Source: Marinobacter lutaoensis
GTDB taxonomy: Bacteria; Pseudomonadota; Gammaproteobacteria; Pseudomonadales; Oleiphilaceae
Length of the DNA: 64,000 nt
Assembly: GCF_001981305.1 (NCBI RefSeq)
Contig: NZ_MSCW01000009.1
Location: 124,001 to 188,000 of the forward strand
Direction: 5' to 3'
The position numbers were made by a program, and so were the translations under genes. The notes under the pieces are model-generated. The model was given only the letters and a program-made list of their open reading frames with translations. It made no database searches and had not been told where the DNA came from. Each line of letters opens with the position of its first letter. The first letter of the stretch is position 1. This document shows positions 52,613-63,200 of this stretch, one piece after another.

Positions 52613-52731
52613 ATCCGATTTCCCATAAAGTCATTCAAAGTGGTGAGACAAAGAAGGCAAAAAGTGGGGCCAGTGGGGCAATAACTACGGGCCACACCTC
52701 CCATGACAGATGATGCCTCCGAACTCGCCCA

Positions 52732-52759
52732 ATGTCAAATACTGCTAAGTATTTGACAT
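52732..52759. promoter_or_regulatory. 12-bp inverted repeat upstream of the 52828 gene
   Basis: ATGTCAAATACT and AGTATTTGACAT separated by 4 nt. The right arm contains TTGACA, a -35-like element, so this may be an operator over a promoter for the + strand gene. Confidence 0.5.
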
Positions 52760-52827
52760 GTGATAGTGGGCTGAGTTTAATGACATTTGAGGAAACTTTC
52801 ACTCACCATGGCATTATGAGGAACGCT

Positions 52828-53130
52828 ATGCCTGAAAATCAGACTATCTCCGGAGATACTGAACAATTCCCCACTATCAGCGAATGCGTCAAAGTCACTC
52901 ATTATGAGAATGGACGAACTGCTGGTGTAAAACCATTTTTGTTCACCTGGGCGATCATCGCTGATTTCACGCCATCGGGATACAAAGAACGCTGGTGCTA
53001 CCATTCATTGACAGATGCGCTGGCTGCTCTCAACGACTGGGATGGCAACGGCGAGCCGGACGGCTGGCATCGACATGTCAATACCGGCCGACGCCGGGAC
53101 GAACATGGAAACGACATCGGGGTTTGGTAA
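52828..53130 (+). CDS. 100-residue protein of unknown function
   Basis: ATG at 52828 (52816 also possible); further in-frame ATGs upstream are less likely because they lie near the inverted repeat. Trp/Tyr-rich: WAIIADFTPSGYKERWCYHS, then ALAALNDWDGNGEPDGWHRH and an Arg-rich end. I have a sense that such short proteins occur on other plasmids, but cannot name a family. Confidence 0.55.
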   Translation: MPENQTISGDTEQFPTISECVKVTHYENGRTAGVKPFLFTWAIIADFTPSGYKERWCYHSLTDALAALNDWDGNGEPDGWHRHVNTGRRRDEHGNDIGVW

Positions 53131-53389
53131 ACACGAATGCCGGACATGATTTGGCTCAAGGTGGCATGGATGCCCGGCACAAGTGACCATTGATGCGGGA
53201 CCGAATGGCAGCCAAGCTCGCAGCTCAGAGGATGTTTATAGAAACCGAGCTTCCAGTGATCCGCCAGCGGGGCCAGGCCGCCCTATTTCGCCTGCCGCCG
53301 GTAGCCCTCAATGATACGGGTCAGTCTTCCGTGGTCGCTCGCTTCCTGCTTGGTCTTTAGGGTATTCGTATTTGATGGTTGATCAGGGT

Positions 53390-53566
53390 TTAAATCAGAC
53401 CCCGCTCGATCATGTCCGTCAGGGTTGATATATCTACCCCATAGTTTTTCACCTCCTGTGTTGATTCCTCCGCAGTATCAGCAGGCGCTCGGGTGAACAT
53501 CTTGTAGTACACCGCTCCTTCCAGTTCTGGTTCGGGCCGTCTTCTCTTGAACTTGGGGCGCTTCAT
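53390..53566 (-). CDS. 58-residue protein, unknown
   Basis: ATG at 53566 overlapping the end of the transposase fragment. Basic start (KRPKFKRRRPEPE) and acidic helical end (GVDISTLTDMIERGL). It does not look like the missing transposase C-terminus. Likely a remnant or small regulator. Confidence 0.4.
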   Translation of the reverse strand: MKRPKFKRRRPEPELEGAVYYKMFTRAPADTAEESTQEVKNYGVDISTLTDMIERGLI

Positions 53567-54204
53567 TTCGGTTTTGAATGCTCCCAGGGCTTCCACATAT
53601 CCATCGCCACATAATGCACTTGGTCAAGCCCCTTGAGCTGGCTCAGGTAGCGTGTGACCGTAGGCTTATTTCTGTCTTTCAGAATCTCAACAATGGTGTT
53701 GTTCTGGATGTTGCTGATTACACAGCGAGGCTTGATCAGGTGGATCTCATCAATGCCCATCCACTGGGGGATTTCAAATCGGACGGTCTTTTCCAGCGCA
53801 TTGATGTAGTCACGGAAGATCGAGCGGACCGTACCTTCAACAATGCCAACTTCATCTGCAATGCTTGTGAAAGTGCGAGTAATAGCCTGCTTGCCGATCC
53901 ACTCAACCAAGCGCTTGGTCATTTTGCGCTTTTCGTCTATGTCCGGCAGTGGCGCGTAAAACGTCTTATTGCAGCTCTGGCACTGGTAGCGGCGAGTATC
54001 AACATAGACACCCACGCGCTTGCCGTGCATGGGAAGGTCGCGGATTAATTGTTCTCTGCGACCAAAACCACGAATATTGGTAGAGTGACAGTGGACACAC
54101 GCGATGGGTAGAGCCTTTACGGCAGCAGTAACATGGTAGTCATGTTCATTTTCATCGATATGAGTTACTTCATACGTCGAGAGATTCAGAATGTTTGCAG
54201 GCAT
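53563..54204 (-). pseudogene. ISL3-family transposase, C-terminally truncated
   Basis: 213 residues remain. N-terminal zinc-binding C-x2-C groups (CVHCHS, CQSCNKTF), a helix-turn-helix, then the first catalytic Asp in WMGIDEIHL and a second in YVAMDMWKPW. The C-terminal region with the final Glu is lost and inverted repeats were not found. It is a relic of an insertion sequence next to the restriction system. Confidence 0.75.
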
Positions 54205-54208
54205 CCAG

Positions 54209-55183
54209 CTACTCTTTTCTCTCGTGAGGACCTAAGAAACGATCACCATTGAAGTGGATCATGTGATCGGGGTTTTCCGCGATCCAGACCTCTGTTTCCC
54301 AGGCAATATCCGCTGCATGCCTACGGAATTCTGCAGTGTTCGGAAAGGCGGTCACATAGACCCGGCCAACCTTACAGGTTTTCAATGCTTGTTCCAGTTC
54401 GATCCAGCGCTTAGGAGATACTGGGCCGTGACTGGTGACCGCTTCTATCAGGAATAGCCATTCCCGCTTTTCGTCGTACACCACCACATCAGGCAGCTTG
54501 TCATGGGACATAGGCGGGACGCCTAGGGCTTCCAGTTGAGCTGCCTCTAGTACCAAGAGCTTGCCGCCCTCGTTCCGGCTGCTGGCTGTGTCACCGATAT
54601 ACAGCACGACGCCGGATTTCCCAATGAAGCGTGGACAGAACTCATGCACTATGTCGGCGTGTAGCTGGTTGTGCTTGCCGGGTGACAGCTTGATTTCTTG
54701 GCCTCCTGGCAGGCGAACGGGGATTTTTTCCATATCGAGCTTTCGCTGGTAGAGTTCCTGGAGGTTGTGCAAGTCCTCCTTGTATTCTTCGATCTTCTGT
54801 TGCCAGGCTCCGTTCGGGTATTCTCTTAGAACATCAATGATAGGCTGATTAAGAGAATAGTTATTGTCCTTGCTGTTAGTGGGCCGGGACGGATCGTCCC
54901 GGTTACGATCGACAATTCGGGCCTGCTCGAACTGGTGTAGCGTCTGGCGTCGTATGGTTTCCCTAGAATTGGGCTTGTAGTCCTGGCCATAGTGTTCTCG
55001 AATGAACTGCATAATTTCCACGGTTGGCAGCATAGGTGCCTGTGCGTCCTTCCACTCGTCTTGTGGCCGGATATTGGCGAGTGCCAGGAAAACCCAGCCC
55101 GAACGCTGATTGTATTGCTTTTTCGGCATTCCCAATGCCTTAAGCAACTCTTGTGCTTCTTTCAGTTTTTGTTCTTTGCTCAT
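54209..55183 (-). CDS. BsuBI/PstI-family type II restriction endonuclease
   Basis: 324 residues. N-terminal winged-helix-type domain and C-terminal nuclease domain with [28 protein letters not shown]: the PD...(D/E)xE-type core typical of PstI and BsuBI, which cut CTGCAG. Overlaps the methyltransferase gene by 4 bp, giving one operon. Exact specificity is inferred from family only. Confidence 0.85.
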   Translation of the reverse strand: MSKEQKLKEAQELLKALGMPKKQYNQRSGWVFLALANIRPQDEWKDAQAPMLPTVEIMQFIREHYGQDYKPNSRETIRRQTLHQFEQARIVDRNRDDPSRPTNSKDNNYSLNQPIIDVLREYPNGAWQQKIEEYKEDLHNLQELYQRKLDMEKIPVRLPGGQEIKLSPGKHNQLHADIVHEFCPRFIGKSGVVLYIGDTASSRNEGGKLLVLEAAQLEALGVPPMSHDKLPDVVVYDEKREWLFLIEAVTSHGPVSPKRWIELEQALKTCKVGRVYVTAFPNTAEFRRHAADIAWETEVWIAENPDHMIHFNGDRFLGPHERKE

Positions 55184-56745
55184 GCGACAGCTGTTTCCTT
55201 CACTTTCAAATAAAAATTGACAATGTTGTCAGTATGCTGTTGACCTGTTTCCGCTCCTTCCTTGAAGGCAGCCCCTATTTGGCGAATCACTTCCCTAGTC
55301 GGAAGCTTTAACAGCCTGATTTCCGTTGCGTTGACCTGCGTGTTTCCAGAAATGCAGCGGAAGTACTTATCCATAAGCGTGGAATTGAACAAGGCGGCTA
55401 GGCCGTAGGCCTCCACTAGGTCTAATTCACCATCTGCCATGCCTATGTAGTTCAGGTGGTTTTCCAAGGCTATCAGCTTGCCTTTGATGGCCCGCGGATC
55501 GTGAACCCCAGCCACCAAGCGGCGTTTTTCATCTTTCGAGCTAAACCGCTTCAGAAGCACATAGGGCTGATTGTCCGAGGTGTGCTTGTCGTGGCCGTCG
55601 AGTAACTTGAAACGGGCGTCTTTCTTGTTGCTTCCGGTCCACACGGTCTTGAAGGCTTTGACGTTGTGCATGCGGAGAAGGGGCACACTATCTGCCTTGT
55701 GGTTCGGTGTGGTGATGTATTCCCTGGTGCGATGCTCGACCACCGGGCCGGTAGAGATGAAGTAACCGTTTTCCTGGAAGCTGGAGGGCCATTCTTCTAC
55801 AGTCTGCAGAATGGCGGCATCTTCGGCGGATTCAGGAATGCGGATAATTTCATGCTCGTTGGTGGTATCGATCAGCAGCTTGGCCGGGTAGCATTGGGTT
55901 TCCACCTGGTTCAGATCCTCGTAGCCGGTGGAGGTGCATACCTCGATGCGCGCCGTCTGGCGGCGCTTGGTGTAGCTGCAAATGACGTTTTCCTGCAGTA
56001 CCGACAGCTCTTTGAAGAGCTTATCCCGCGAGCGAAAGGTATGTAGCTTGTCCAGGCTCATGGTCTGGTTCAGGTAGTGGCGAAAGCCCTTAAAGTAGAG
56101 GCCATTGGTAAAGCTGCGCGGTACGATAGCCACCATCTGGCCCTTTGGGGCTAGACAGGCGGTCACCACGGCCATGAATGAGGCGTAGATATTGGGGTTG
56201 CCCTTGAACAGGTCTGCAGTTGCTCCAGCGTAGGGTGAGGTTTTTGAGTTGTACTTGAAGTAAGGCGGATTGATCGAGGACACATGAAATGGGGCCTCGG
56301 TCCTGTCCGGCCTGGACAGCACAAAATCCTCGTTGCGGATCTCAAAGGTGAACTGGCCGCCCTGTTTTCGGAACTGCTGGGTGACCTGCTTCATGTTCAC
56401 TTCCAGATGCTTGATGGCATCGCCGTCGATCTCATAGAGAACCGCATGCACCTGGTTGTTGCCAATTTTCAGGCAGCGAAGCGCTGCCGAGATTGTGAGA
56501 ATCCCGGCTCCAGCCCCGGCATCTAGGATGCGGACTACCGGCGCATCAATCGGCCTGATCATGGAAGCCATGTAATCGGCCACAGGGGCACCAGTGAAAT
56601 ATTGCCCCAAACTTTTGCGCTCGATTTCAGGCTTATTGCTTAAGTAACTGGATTGGGCTAGTGCTGCAGCTTCTATCATCCCTACGATCTCATCAATCAT
56701 CAAATGCGACTTACCATAGCCGCAACAGCAACCCATATCAACCAT
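55180..56745 (-). CDS. N6-adenine DNA methyltransferase of the PstI/BsuBI type
   Basis: 521 residues. SAM motif I as [14 protein letters not shown], catalytic motif [10 protein letters not shown], and a long C-terminal specificity region. Start uncertain: ATG 56745 or ATG 56700 (MIDEIVGM), the latter fitting the family better. It protects the host from the partner endonuclease, which is encoded downstream in the same operon. Confidence 0.87.
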   Translation of the reverse strand: MVDMGCCCGYGKSHLMIDEIVGMIEAAALAQSSYLSNKPEIERKSLGQYFTGAPVADYMASMIRPIDAPVVRILDAGAGAGILTISAALRCLKIGNNQVHAVLYEIDGDAIKHLEVNMKQVTQQFRKQGGQFTFEIRNEDFVLSRPDRTEAPFHVSSINPPYFKYNSKTSPYAGATADLFKGNPNIYASFMAVVTACLAPKGQMVAIVPRSFTNGLYFKGFRHYLNQTMSLDKLHTFRSRDKLFKELSVLQENVICSYTKRRQTARIEVCTSTGYEDLNQVETQCYPAKLLIDTTNEHEIIRIPESAEDAAILQTVEEWPSSFQENGYFISTGPVVEHRTREYITTPNHKADSVPLLRMHNVKAFKTVWTGSNKKDARFKLLDGHDKHTSDNQPYVLLKRFSSKDEKRRLVAGVHDPRAIKGKLIALENHLNYIGMADGELDLVEAYGLAALFNSTLMDKYFRCISGNTQVNATEIRLLKLPTREVIRQIGAAFKEGAETGQQHTDNIVNFYLKVKETAVA

Positions 56746-56849
56746 GTATTACGATTTAATTTGGATTGGAACGCAGCCAATTATAGACGGGAATCACTCA
56801 CATAATACGAATACCCGGTCTTTATAACGGCAAGTGTTTCCCGATAGAT

Positions 56850-56993
56850 ATGACCGAGCTGCGGAGGTTGGATCGCGCGTTGCTGGTAGATTGCCTGGCG
56901 GTATTGGAGATGGGTCACCAACCTGAAATGGAAATTCACCTGTATGTCGCCAATGGCGAAGCTCTATTTGAAGAAATGGCTGACAGACTTTAA
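56850..56993 (+). CDS. 47-residue protein, unknown
   Basis: ATG at 56850, reading TELRRLDRALLVDCLAVLE and a helical end with FEEMADRL. Sense and composition look like a genuine small protein. It is in the gap between two minus-strand operons. No family recognised. Confidence 0.45.
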   Translation: MTELRRLDRALLVDCLAVLEMGHQPEMEIHLYVANGEALFEEMADRL

Positions 56994-57008
56994 GGATGAC
57001 TCACTCAT

Positions 57009-57734
57009 TTAACATGGCCCAAACATAGAAAGTGTGTCTTCATCATTCTGATCATCTAACCAGCCCTCGATGATACTGAGATCATCAAATAGCCGGCCGT
57101 TAAGTATGGGGTCGCCATCATACGCGCTGGCATAGCGTTCCATTAGGTGGGTTGGATCGCTAAAGAACTCTTCAAGCTGCGCTATCAGTTCCGGGGGGAG
57201 ATCTGCTGAATACCGACTCGCAATGAATGCCAGGTCATGCAGATCGCGAGCCGCTGTTCGGTAAGGCATGGTTGGGTCTTCTCGTGCCGCCAATAGCTTC
57301 AGGTGCGCGATTTGGCTGATGGAGTACATCTGTATGCCGTTGATCACGCATATGCTGGCTGGGTCAGGCGTGGTCCGCGAAGAAATCTCAATTTTGATGG
57401 GGATCAGTGGTTCACCCTCGCCGGTTGCGAACATCGGCCGGCAGCGGTGGGTTGTTCCAGTTTTCTTGGGCTCGTTGAAGTCTGAGAGGCTAACCTTAAT
57501 TCCCTTTCCGGCCAGCTTTTTGATGGCGCTGTTGCAGATCCTCTCTATGTTTAGGTGCCCCTGCAATTCAGTTGTAAGATCGAAATCCAGATCTTCGCTG
57601 AACCGTTGCAAATCGTATCCTAGAAGCAGTGCAGTCCCCCCTTTCAAGACTAGGGGCTTGCCTTCGTCATGGATGACCTCGCAGATCGCCTCCATGATTT
57701 GTCGATGAGTTTGTTGTTGTTTTGTTAGGTTCAC
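57009..57734 (-). CDS. AbiEii-like nucleotidyltransferase toxin
   Basis: 241 residues with intact core: LKGGTALLL and RFSEDLDF, giving GG-T and D-x-D. Overlaps the antitoxin stop by 4 bp. Third nucleotidyltransferase gene of this family in the window. Confidence 0.85.
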   Translation of the reverse strand: MNLTKQQQTHRQIMEAICEVIHDEGKPLVLKGGTALLLGYDLQRFSEDLDFDLTTELQGHLNIERICNSAIKKLAGKGIKVSLSDFNEPKKTGTTHRCRPMFATGEGEPLIPIKIEISSRTTPDPASICVINGIQMYSISQIAHLKLLAAREDPTMPYRTAARDLHDLAFIASRYSADLPPELIAQLEEFFSDPTHLMERYASAYDGDPILNGRLFDDLSIIEGWLDDQNDEDTLSMFGPC

Positions 57735-58426
57735 TGGTGACCTCCATTCAGCCAGTCCTCAATGCCTTCTCGGGCTGCGTCTGATAGGAAGGGCTCACAT
57801 TGCGCTAGCCATTCCCTCACTTGTCCCAGGTTAACCACATCATCAATATCGGTAACCTGCACATTAGGCACTCTGCACCGGCGGATCTCGCAGCTGTCTA
57901 TCAGCAGGTCGAATACCGCGCGTTCTGGATTGGCCGCCCAGATACACGGCGCAATCACGCCATACTGTGCAATGGTTGCGGTGGCATTCCATAGGCCCGC
58001 CACACCGAGTAGTGCGCCTGTATGTGCTGTGTGCTTCCCGGCAATCCGCCAGCTTGAAGGGTTGCTCAAGCCGCTTGTGTACCAGAGTGCTGGCGGTCGG
58101 CCATCAGCCGGTGGTAGGCATAGTGCTGTCATGCCAGACAAATAGTATTTCGGTGTCCCAAGGGCTTCATCGCTGGTATCACGACCAAAAACATCGAACA
58201 TCCATTCGAGGCCTAGCTCGCAAGCAACGGTTTTGTATCTGCCAAAGGCTACCGCTCCGTCGCCTTGCTCAATTTTGATAATCGTGCGGAGTGATAGCCC
58301 GGTTGCTTCTGCAAGTTTTTCGCCAGACAGTCCTGCAGCCTTCCTCGCGTAACGAATGGCGAGGCCGATGGGTGCCCGAGGTTCTTGTGATGGTCTATGG
58401 GTCATTGGTGTGTCAATTGCCAGCAT
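57731..58426 (-). CDS. XRE-family antitoxin of the nucleotidyltransferase pair
   Basis: 231 residues. HTH near residues 25-50 (LAEATGLSLRTIIKIEQGDG). The C-terminal part is a non-DNA-binding domain. ATG with AGGAGG upstream. Two palindromes lie 38 bp beyond its start, suitable for autoregulation. Confidence 0.8.
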   Translation of the reverse strand: MLAIDTPMTHRPSQEPRAPIGLAIRYARKAAGLSGEKLAEATGLSLRTIIKIEQGDGAVAFGRYKTVACELGLEWMFDVFGRDTSDEALGTPKYYLSGMTALCLPPADGRPPALWYTSGLSNPSSWRIAGKHTAHTGALLGVAGLWNATATIAQYGVIAPCIWAANPERAVFDLLIDSCEIRRCRVPNVQVTDIDDVVNLGQVREWLAQCEPFLSDAAREGIEDWLNGGHQ

Positions 58427-58463
58427 TGTGGGTTGTCCTCCTGGTGCCCACTTTCATTTCATT

Positions 58464-58496
58464 GTGCATTATATTGCACGGTGCACCTTAATGCAC
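58464..58496. promoter_or_regulatory. Two adjacent GTGCA-N6-TGCAC palindromes
   Basis: 58464-58479 (spacer TTATAT) and 58481-58496 (spacer CCTTAA), one base apart. Classical paired operators for a dimeric XRE repressor, just upstream of the antitoxin gene. The remaining 300 bp up to the 58800 gene hold a short tandem repeat (CTATCGGGTC twice) and no evident gene. Confidence 0.68.
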
Positions 58497-58799
58497 TGAG
58501 GCGTATATCCATGGCAATCGTCATCAGGCATCTGGCAGGGCTATCGGGTCCTATCGGGTCAAAGGTGCTCGTGCCGCCTGCCAGGAATGGCTTCACATGG
58601 CCCGGCTGACAATTGTGACCGGGTAACACATCCTCACCCAAGCATCGTTTGCGCGCCGGGCTCCGCACTATTTGAGGATTGCGCGTTTGGAGCTGAGCGC
58701 CCTACTATATCGAAGAATGGTTTAAGATACCCTCTGCGAAGTTTACGAACAGTCTGTTTGTGCTGGTTGGCCGCCAGCCCGTCAAAGAAGGTTGCTACC

Positions 58800-60290
58800 A
58801 TGAATCATGCACTCGATATGAACAAAGACTTCTGGAATCACGGAACCCCGGTGCACATCACGAAATTGGAAGTGCTACCTCCGAGGGTTAAAGCGATGGA
58901 TCAGCCTGTGGGCAAGTTCGTAACCGCAGGGCAACTGTTTACTGCCGTTGCGGTGATGAATACGCACCAAGGTGGCCGAGTGGAAGTCAGCGTGACCGGT
59001 TATCTTCGTGCGACTCTGGAGATTTCGAATCCTCGTGGTTGGCAGCCTTCGGATTGTTACGCACCGCGCAAGCACAATGGCGACATTCCAGCGATTCGCT
59101 TGCTGGGTTATCCGCGCAATCTGTGCTCGGAGTCTGGCAAACCAATCACACCCCTTGAACTGAGCCAACTGATTGCTCAACAGCTCAATGATGACAATGG
59201 CTGGCGGGAACATATCTGCACCCATGTCCCACCGATTACTTCCGAGTTGATTCGGGAGGAGCTGGGGCTTGTGGTGCCACCAGTGGAACTGACGGAAGTC
59301 GCCGCATCATCTGGTGCTTCAGAGAATGGCAGCTCACCAGCGTCCAACGGTGAAATGGAAACGGCTGCGCCGGCGCCCCTGGATGACAACGAGGATGAGT
59401 TTCACGTTGACGAACGGGATCTCGAAGAGATTGCAACCGAACTGGATCAGAACGGCACAGTGGAATCCATGGCGAATACAATCACCGAGACGACCGATGG
59501 TGATTTGACCCTGGCCGACCTCGATGAAGACGATGAAGACTTGGCATCGTTGATCGATGAGTGGGAAGACGAGGATTTGCAGCTGGAAAGTCGTACTTCC
59601 GATTCTGGGAAATCAGAAGACTTTGCAGCGTCGGGCGAGGCATTGGATGCCAATGCGCAAGTAGAGAAACCCAAGCGGCGCGGGTTTCTCCAAGCGATTA
59701 CATCAATCGGCCGGAAGGCTGTTTCAGAACAGGCCAACGAAGAGTTCCTGCCGGAGCCTGTTGAGACATCCACCGCGGGTGAAGAACACGAGACTGGGCG
59801 CGATCAGGAGCACAGGCTGGCGGATGACCGGGTGACTGAGGCTAAAGAGCCGCAAACAGTGAATCCAGAACAAAGCCGGATGCAGGCGGTGATCAACGCA
59901 ACCGATACGGTTGCCGGCGAACAGCCCAAAACGACGCCGGCCCCGGTGACCGGAAACGCAGGATCGCGTGGCCACGACGAATCGGGTGACGAGAAGAAAA
60001 AACGCGCGGTTCGTGAAATCGAACTGTTCCATTCCGAAGGGTTCGATGTTGCGTTTTTCGGACTGGAGCATGGCGAGGCCGAGCTGGCGGACAAGTCACG
60101 GGGCCAACGGGCGAAACTGTACACGACCCGGGGCGGTCGAATTGTGCTGCACATCGATGAGCATCTGGTAGAGGATTTCGCGAACACCGGTGACGAGGTA
60201 AAGCAAGTATTCGACCGCATGGGCTATGGCAAGGACGCCAAAAAAGCCTATCGAAGCGCGGAAATCAACTGTGTAAGGTGGTTGGATTGA
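58800..60290 (+). CDS. 496-residue protein with acidic linker, helicase partner
   Basis: ATG at 58800 (open frame extends upstream without a clear start). Residues 1-165 form a basic/hydrophobic globular domain (VSVTGYLRATLEIS); the middle (about 170-420) is long, acidic and Ser/Asp/Glu-rich, likely disordered; a C-terminal globular domain has FDVAFFGLEHGEAEL and VLHIDEHLVEDF. No catalytic motif. It is separated from the helicase gene by 1 nt, so the two products probably work together. Confidence 0.6.
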   Translation: MNHALDMNKDFWNHGTPVHITKLEVLPPRVKAMDQPVGKFVTAGQLFTAVAVMNTHQGGRVEVSVTGYLRATLEISNPRGWQPSDCYAPRKHNGDIPAIRLLGYPRNLCSESGKPITPLELSQLIAQQLNDDNGWREHICTHVPPITSELIREELGLVVPPVELTEVAASSGASENGSSPASNGEMETAAPAPLDDNEDEFHVDERDLEEIATELDQNGTVESMANTITETTDGDLTLADLDEDDEDLASLIDEWEDEDLQLESRTSDSGKSEDFAASGEALDANAQVEKPKRRGFLQAITSIGRKAVSEQANEEFLPEPVETSTAGEEHETGRDQEHRLADDRVTEAKEPQTVNPEQSRMQAVINATDTVAGEQPKTTPAPVTGNAGSRGHDESGDEKKKRAVREIELFHSEGFDVAFFGLEHGEAELADKSRGQRAKLYTTRGGRIVLHIDEHLVEDFANTGDEVKQVFDRMGYGKDAKKAYRSAEINCVRWLD

Positions 60291-60291
60291 C

Positions 60292-63200
60292 GTGTCTCAG
60301 CGCCTGTCAGACAAAATTGCTCGTTACTATTCGTTTTGCCTGACGGACGCGCAGGCGGGACGGGCGGCGATCACCAAGTCGGCCTGGACCCGCCTCCCCT
60401 ATCGACGTTTGAGTCATACAGCGTTCGACGGTGACCGGGTTGAACGTACTCAGCAATCCGCACAACAAGACGGGCTGGCGTCTTTAAGCAGGGATGACAT
60501 TGAAGCCTGGTGTGACCCAGGTCATGACTGGGTTCCGCTGGTCTGGCACCCCTTCCTTTTTGAGCGCACATCGGCGGTTCGCCACGGAATTCAAACCTAT
60601 CAATGGGCGCCCGATTTCCTGGCGCCTCTATCAATCCTGCTCTATGCGCATCGAACTGGGCGACTGATGGTGGTCGGCAGGCCCCGGTTTAGCCGGGAGT
60701 GTTTGGAGCCGGCTGCGCAAGGCTCATTGATTCTCGGATCGGTTTTGGAAGCCGATCAGTTCTACGATGCGAACCCATTTGATGATTGCCTGCCACCAAT
60801 ACATCCAGAGGCGGACGAGCTGGACAGCAATCACACGGGGCACCCAGATCAGGAAGTATCGCTTTCTGAAGCCTTTGATTACGCGCAGCGACTATTTGAT
60901 GCGGTGTGCCAAGCCGACCCGGAACAACCCATCCCCGGGGTCCGGTTCACCCGTCGCAGCTACGGCGTCGTACTGCCGGCTCGTCAGGGCATTGGTGCGA
61001 TTGAATCGTTGCTGCGAACCTATGACGCGATCGAGACACTGCAGCCAAAGTTGCCGTGCTTTGAAGGGCTCGTAGAACCGATGCTTGCCCCGCAGAAAGT
61101 TGAACCTGAGCCAATAGCTAAGCGGTTGAAACCGATGGTCCGGTGGGGAACGCTGGCGCCGACGCGCGAGCTAAGTGAGGATCAGGTTCAGGCAATCGGG
61201 GCGGCATTGATGTTGGCTCGGGGTGACCGTTTGGCGATTCACGGCCCGCCGGGAACCGGGAAGACGGCCATGTTGACGGAGTTAGTGGCATCCGAGGTGG
61301 TGCTGTCTGTGTTGCAAGGGCGCCCTGCTCCGAAAATCGTAATCGCGAGCACCAACAATCAGGCGCTTCGAAACGCCTTAGATGCGTTTCGCCTGCAACA
61401 AAGATCCCACCATCCGCTGAGCCATGAGGAAGCGCTGTTGACCCGGCGATGGATCGACGACTGGCCCACCTTGGGGTTTTATAACGCATCACGAGCAGCA
61501 GAGGCGGATGCAAAAGAGCGCGGCCTGATGACGCTGGAGGACATGGAGCGAATTGAGCGGAACGCCGACATTCAGACGCTTTCCATGGCATTCGTACAGA
61601 ACACACGGGCAATCACCCGAACAGGCGCAATCGCGTCGATTGCGTCTGCTACTGACGCCTTGAGGGCGCACCTCAAGGCGGAAGCACGAGAACAAAACTG
61701 GGCGCGGAGCCTGCCCGCACAGCTCCGGAAGGCTGCAAGAGACGGCAATGCACGACAGCTGCTTGCCGCGTTCAAAGAACATGAGAAGCTCTGGCGGCGA
61801 AAAGGCTGGTTGAAATCACCCGCAGAGTGCGCGGTATGGGACAAAGTGCGTCAAGGTCTGGAGCGCTTGGTCGAGGCACAGAAGTCAGTCCGTCAGCTCA
61901 AGAGCAAAGTTGTGGAGATTTCGCGCCGACTCAATCAGGCATGGTCAGAAGACTGGGTGTTGAAGGCGGTGGCAAGGATGCGAGCGCAGAAAATGCTACC
62001 GAACACCGTTGGTAGACGGCTCGCCAAAGTTCAGATGCCATCAGATGGTGATGTGCCTGTCTATGCCGAATTGGAGTTGCGGCGTGTGAACAACCTGCTC
62101 CGCGAAGCGAAGGCGATAGCCCGAGCACAAGCTGAGGTGTTGTGCAGTAAGACGCTGGCGGATGAGTGGTTCAAGAGCAATGAGGCGGTGTTGCACGCCA
62201 AGGCGAGGCATCGGTGGTTTTGGCTGGCAATTCATGTGCGCGAGGGGGAATGGCTGAATTGCATGGCAACCACGCTCCGGGCTGGGCAAAAGGACGGCAG
62301 AACACTCGAAAAAGTTCGAGCGATGCTTGATCGGCGTTACCTTCTGGCGCCAGTTATGGTCAGCACGTTACACCGCCTGCCAAAGATACTGAGTTTTTGG
62401 GACATTCAGCGTCAGGCTGAAATGCCTTTGTTCGAACAGGCCGACCTGTTGATTGTGGACGAAGCCGGCCAGTGTGCGCCGGATGTTGCGGCAGCGTCGG
62501 TCAGCCTTACCAAATGTCTGGTAGCTGTTGGGGATCGCGCTCAGCTTGAGCCGGTTTGGTCGTTGGAGCAACGGGAAGACTTGGGGAACCGGGTTGCTGC
62601 GGAGTTGATCGAGCCTGCCAACCTGGACGGCCTAGAATCGGAACGGCTGAGTCGTAGTGGTGGAGACACCAGCAGTGGTTCGTTACTGCATCTTTGCCAG
62701 TCATCCTCCCGCTTCACAAGCAGCGATAGAGAGCATGTGGGAGTCTGGTTAACAAAACATCGCCGGTGCTTGCCTCAGATATTCGAGTTTTGCAATCAGC
62801 TCGCCTATCAAGGGCGTCTTGAAAGCGTGCGCGAGCAAGATACGTCCATTTGCCCTTTGCCGGTAGTGGGATACCTTGATGTGCCTGGCAATGACCAACA
62901 GTTCTTTGGTTCGAGGGTCAATGAGTTCGAGGCGGTTCTGGTCGCAAGGTTTGTCAGTAAGCACAAAGCGGTGCTTCAAAGCGCCTACGACCGGCCGCTT
63001 GGGGAGATTGTCGCCATCGTGACGCCATTTCGGGCGCAGGCGGAAAAAATAGACGGAGCCCTGCGGCAAATGCTCGGTAAACATCATGGGATAACGGTAG
63101 GCACCGTGCATTCGCTTCAGGGCGCGGAGCGACCGGTCGTTCTCTTGAGCCTGACCTATACGGCGATCCCTTGCGGTCGTCATTATTTCTGGGATCACAA

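Larger units (their letters stand above)
49617..52625 (-). mobile_element. Second cassette array, minus strand, around a tyrosine recombinase
   Basis: Motif copies on the minus strand, from right to left: 52616-52625 (TGGGAAATCG), 52284-52293 (TGGGAAATCG), 52234-52243 (TGGGAGATCG), 51992-52001 (ATGGAATTCG), 51893-51902 (TGGGAATTCG), 51617-51626 (TGGCAAATCG, overlapping the recombinase start) and 49908-49917 (TGGGAATCCG). As in the first array, they follow stop codons and precede small genes in the same orientation. A cassette 3' end is shared with the first array. Confidence 0.7.

Noticed and set aside
53131-53389. Gene remnant between 52828 and the transposase fragment
   Set aside because: A short minus-strand frame ending GRLTRIIEGYRRQAK looks protein-like, but it is too short and has no start; left uncalled.
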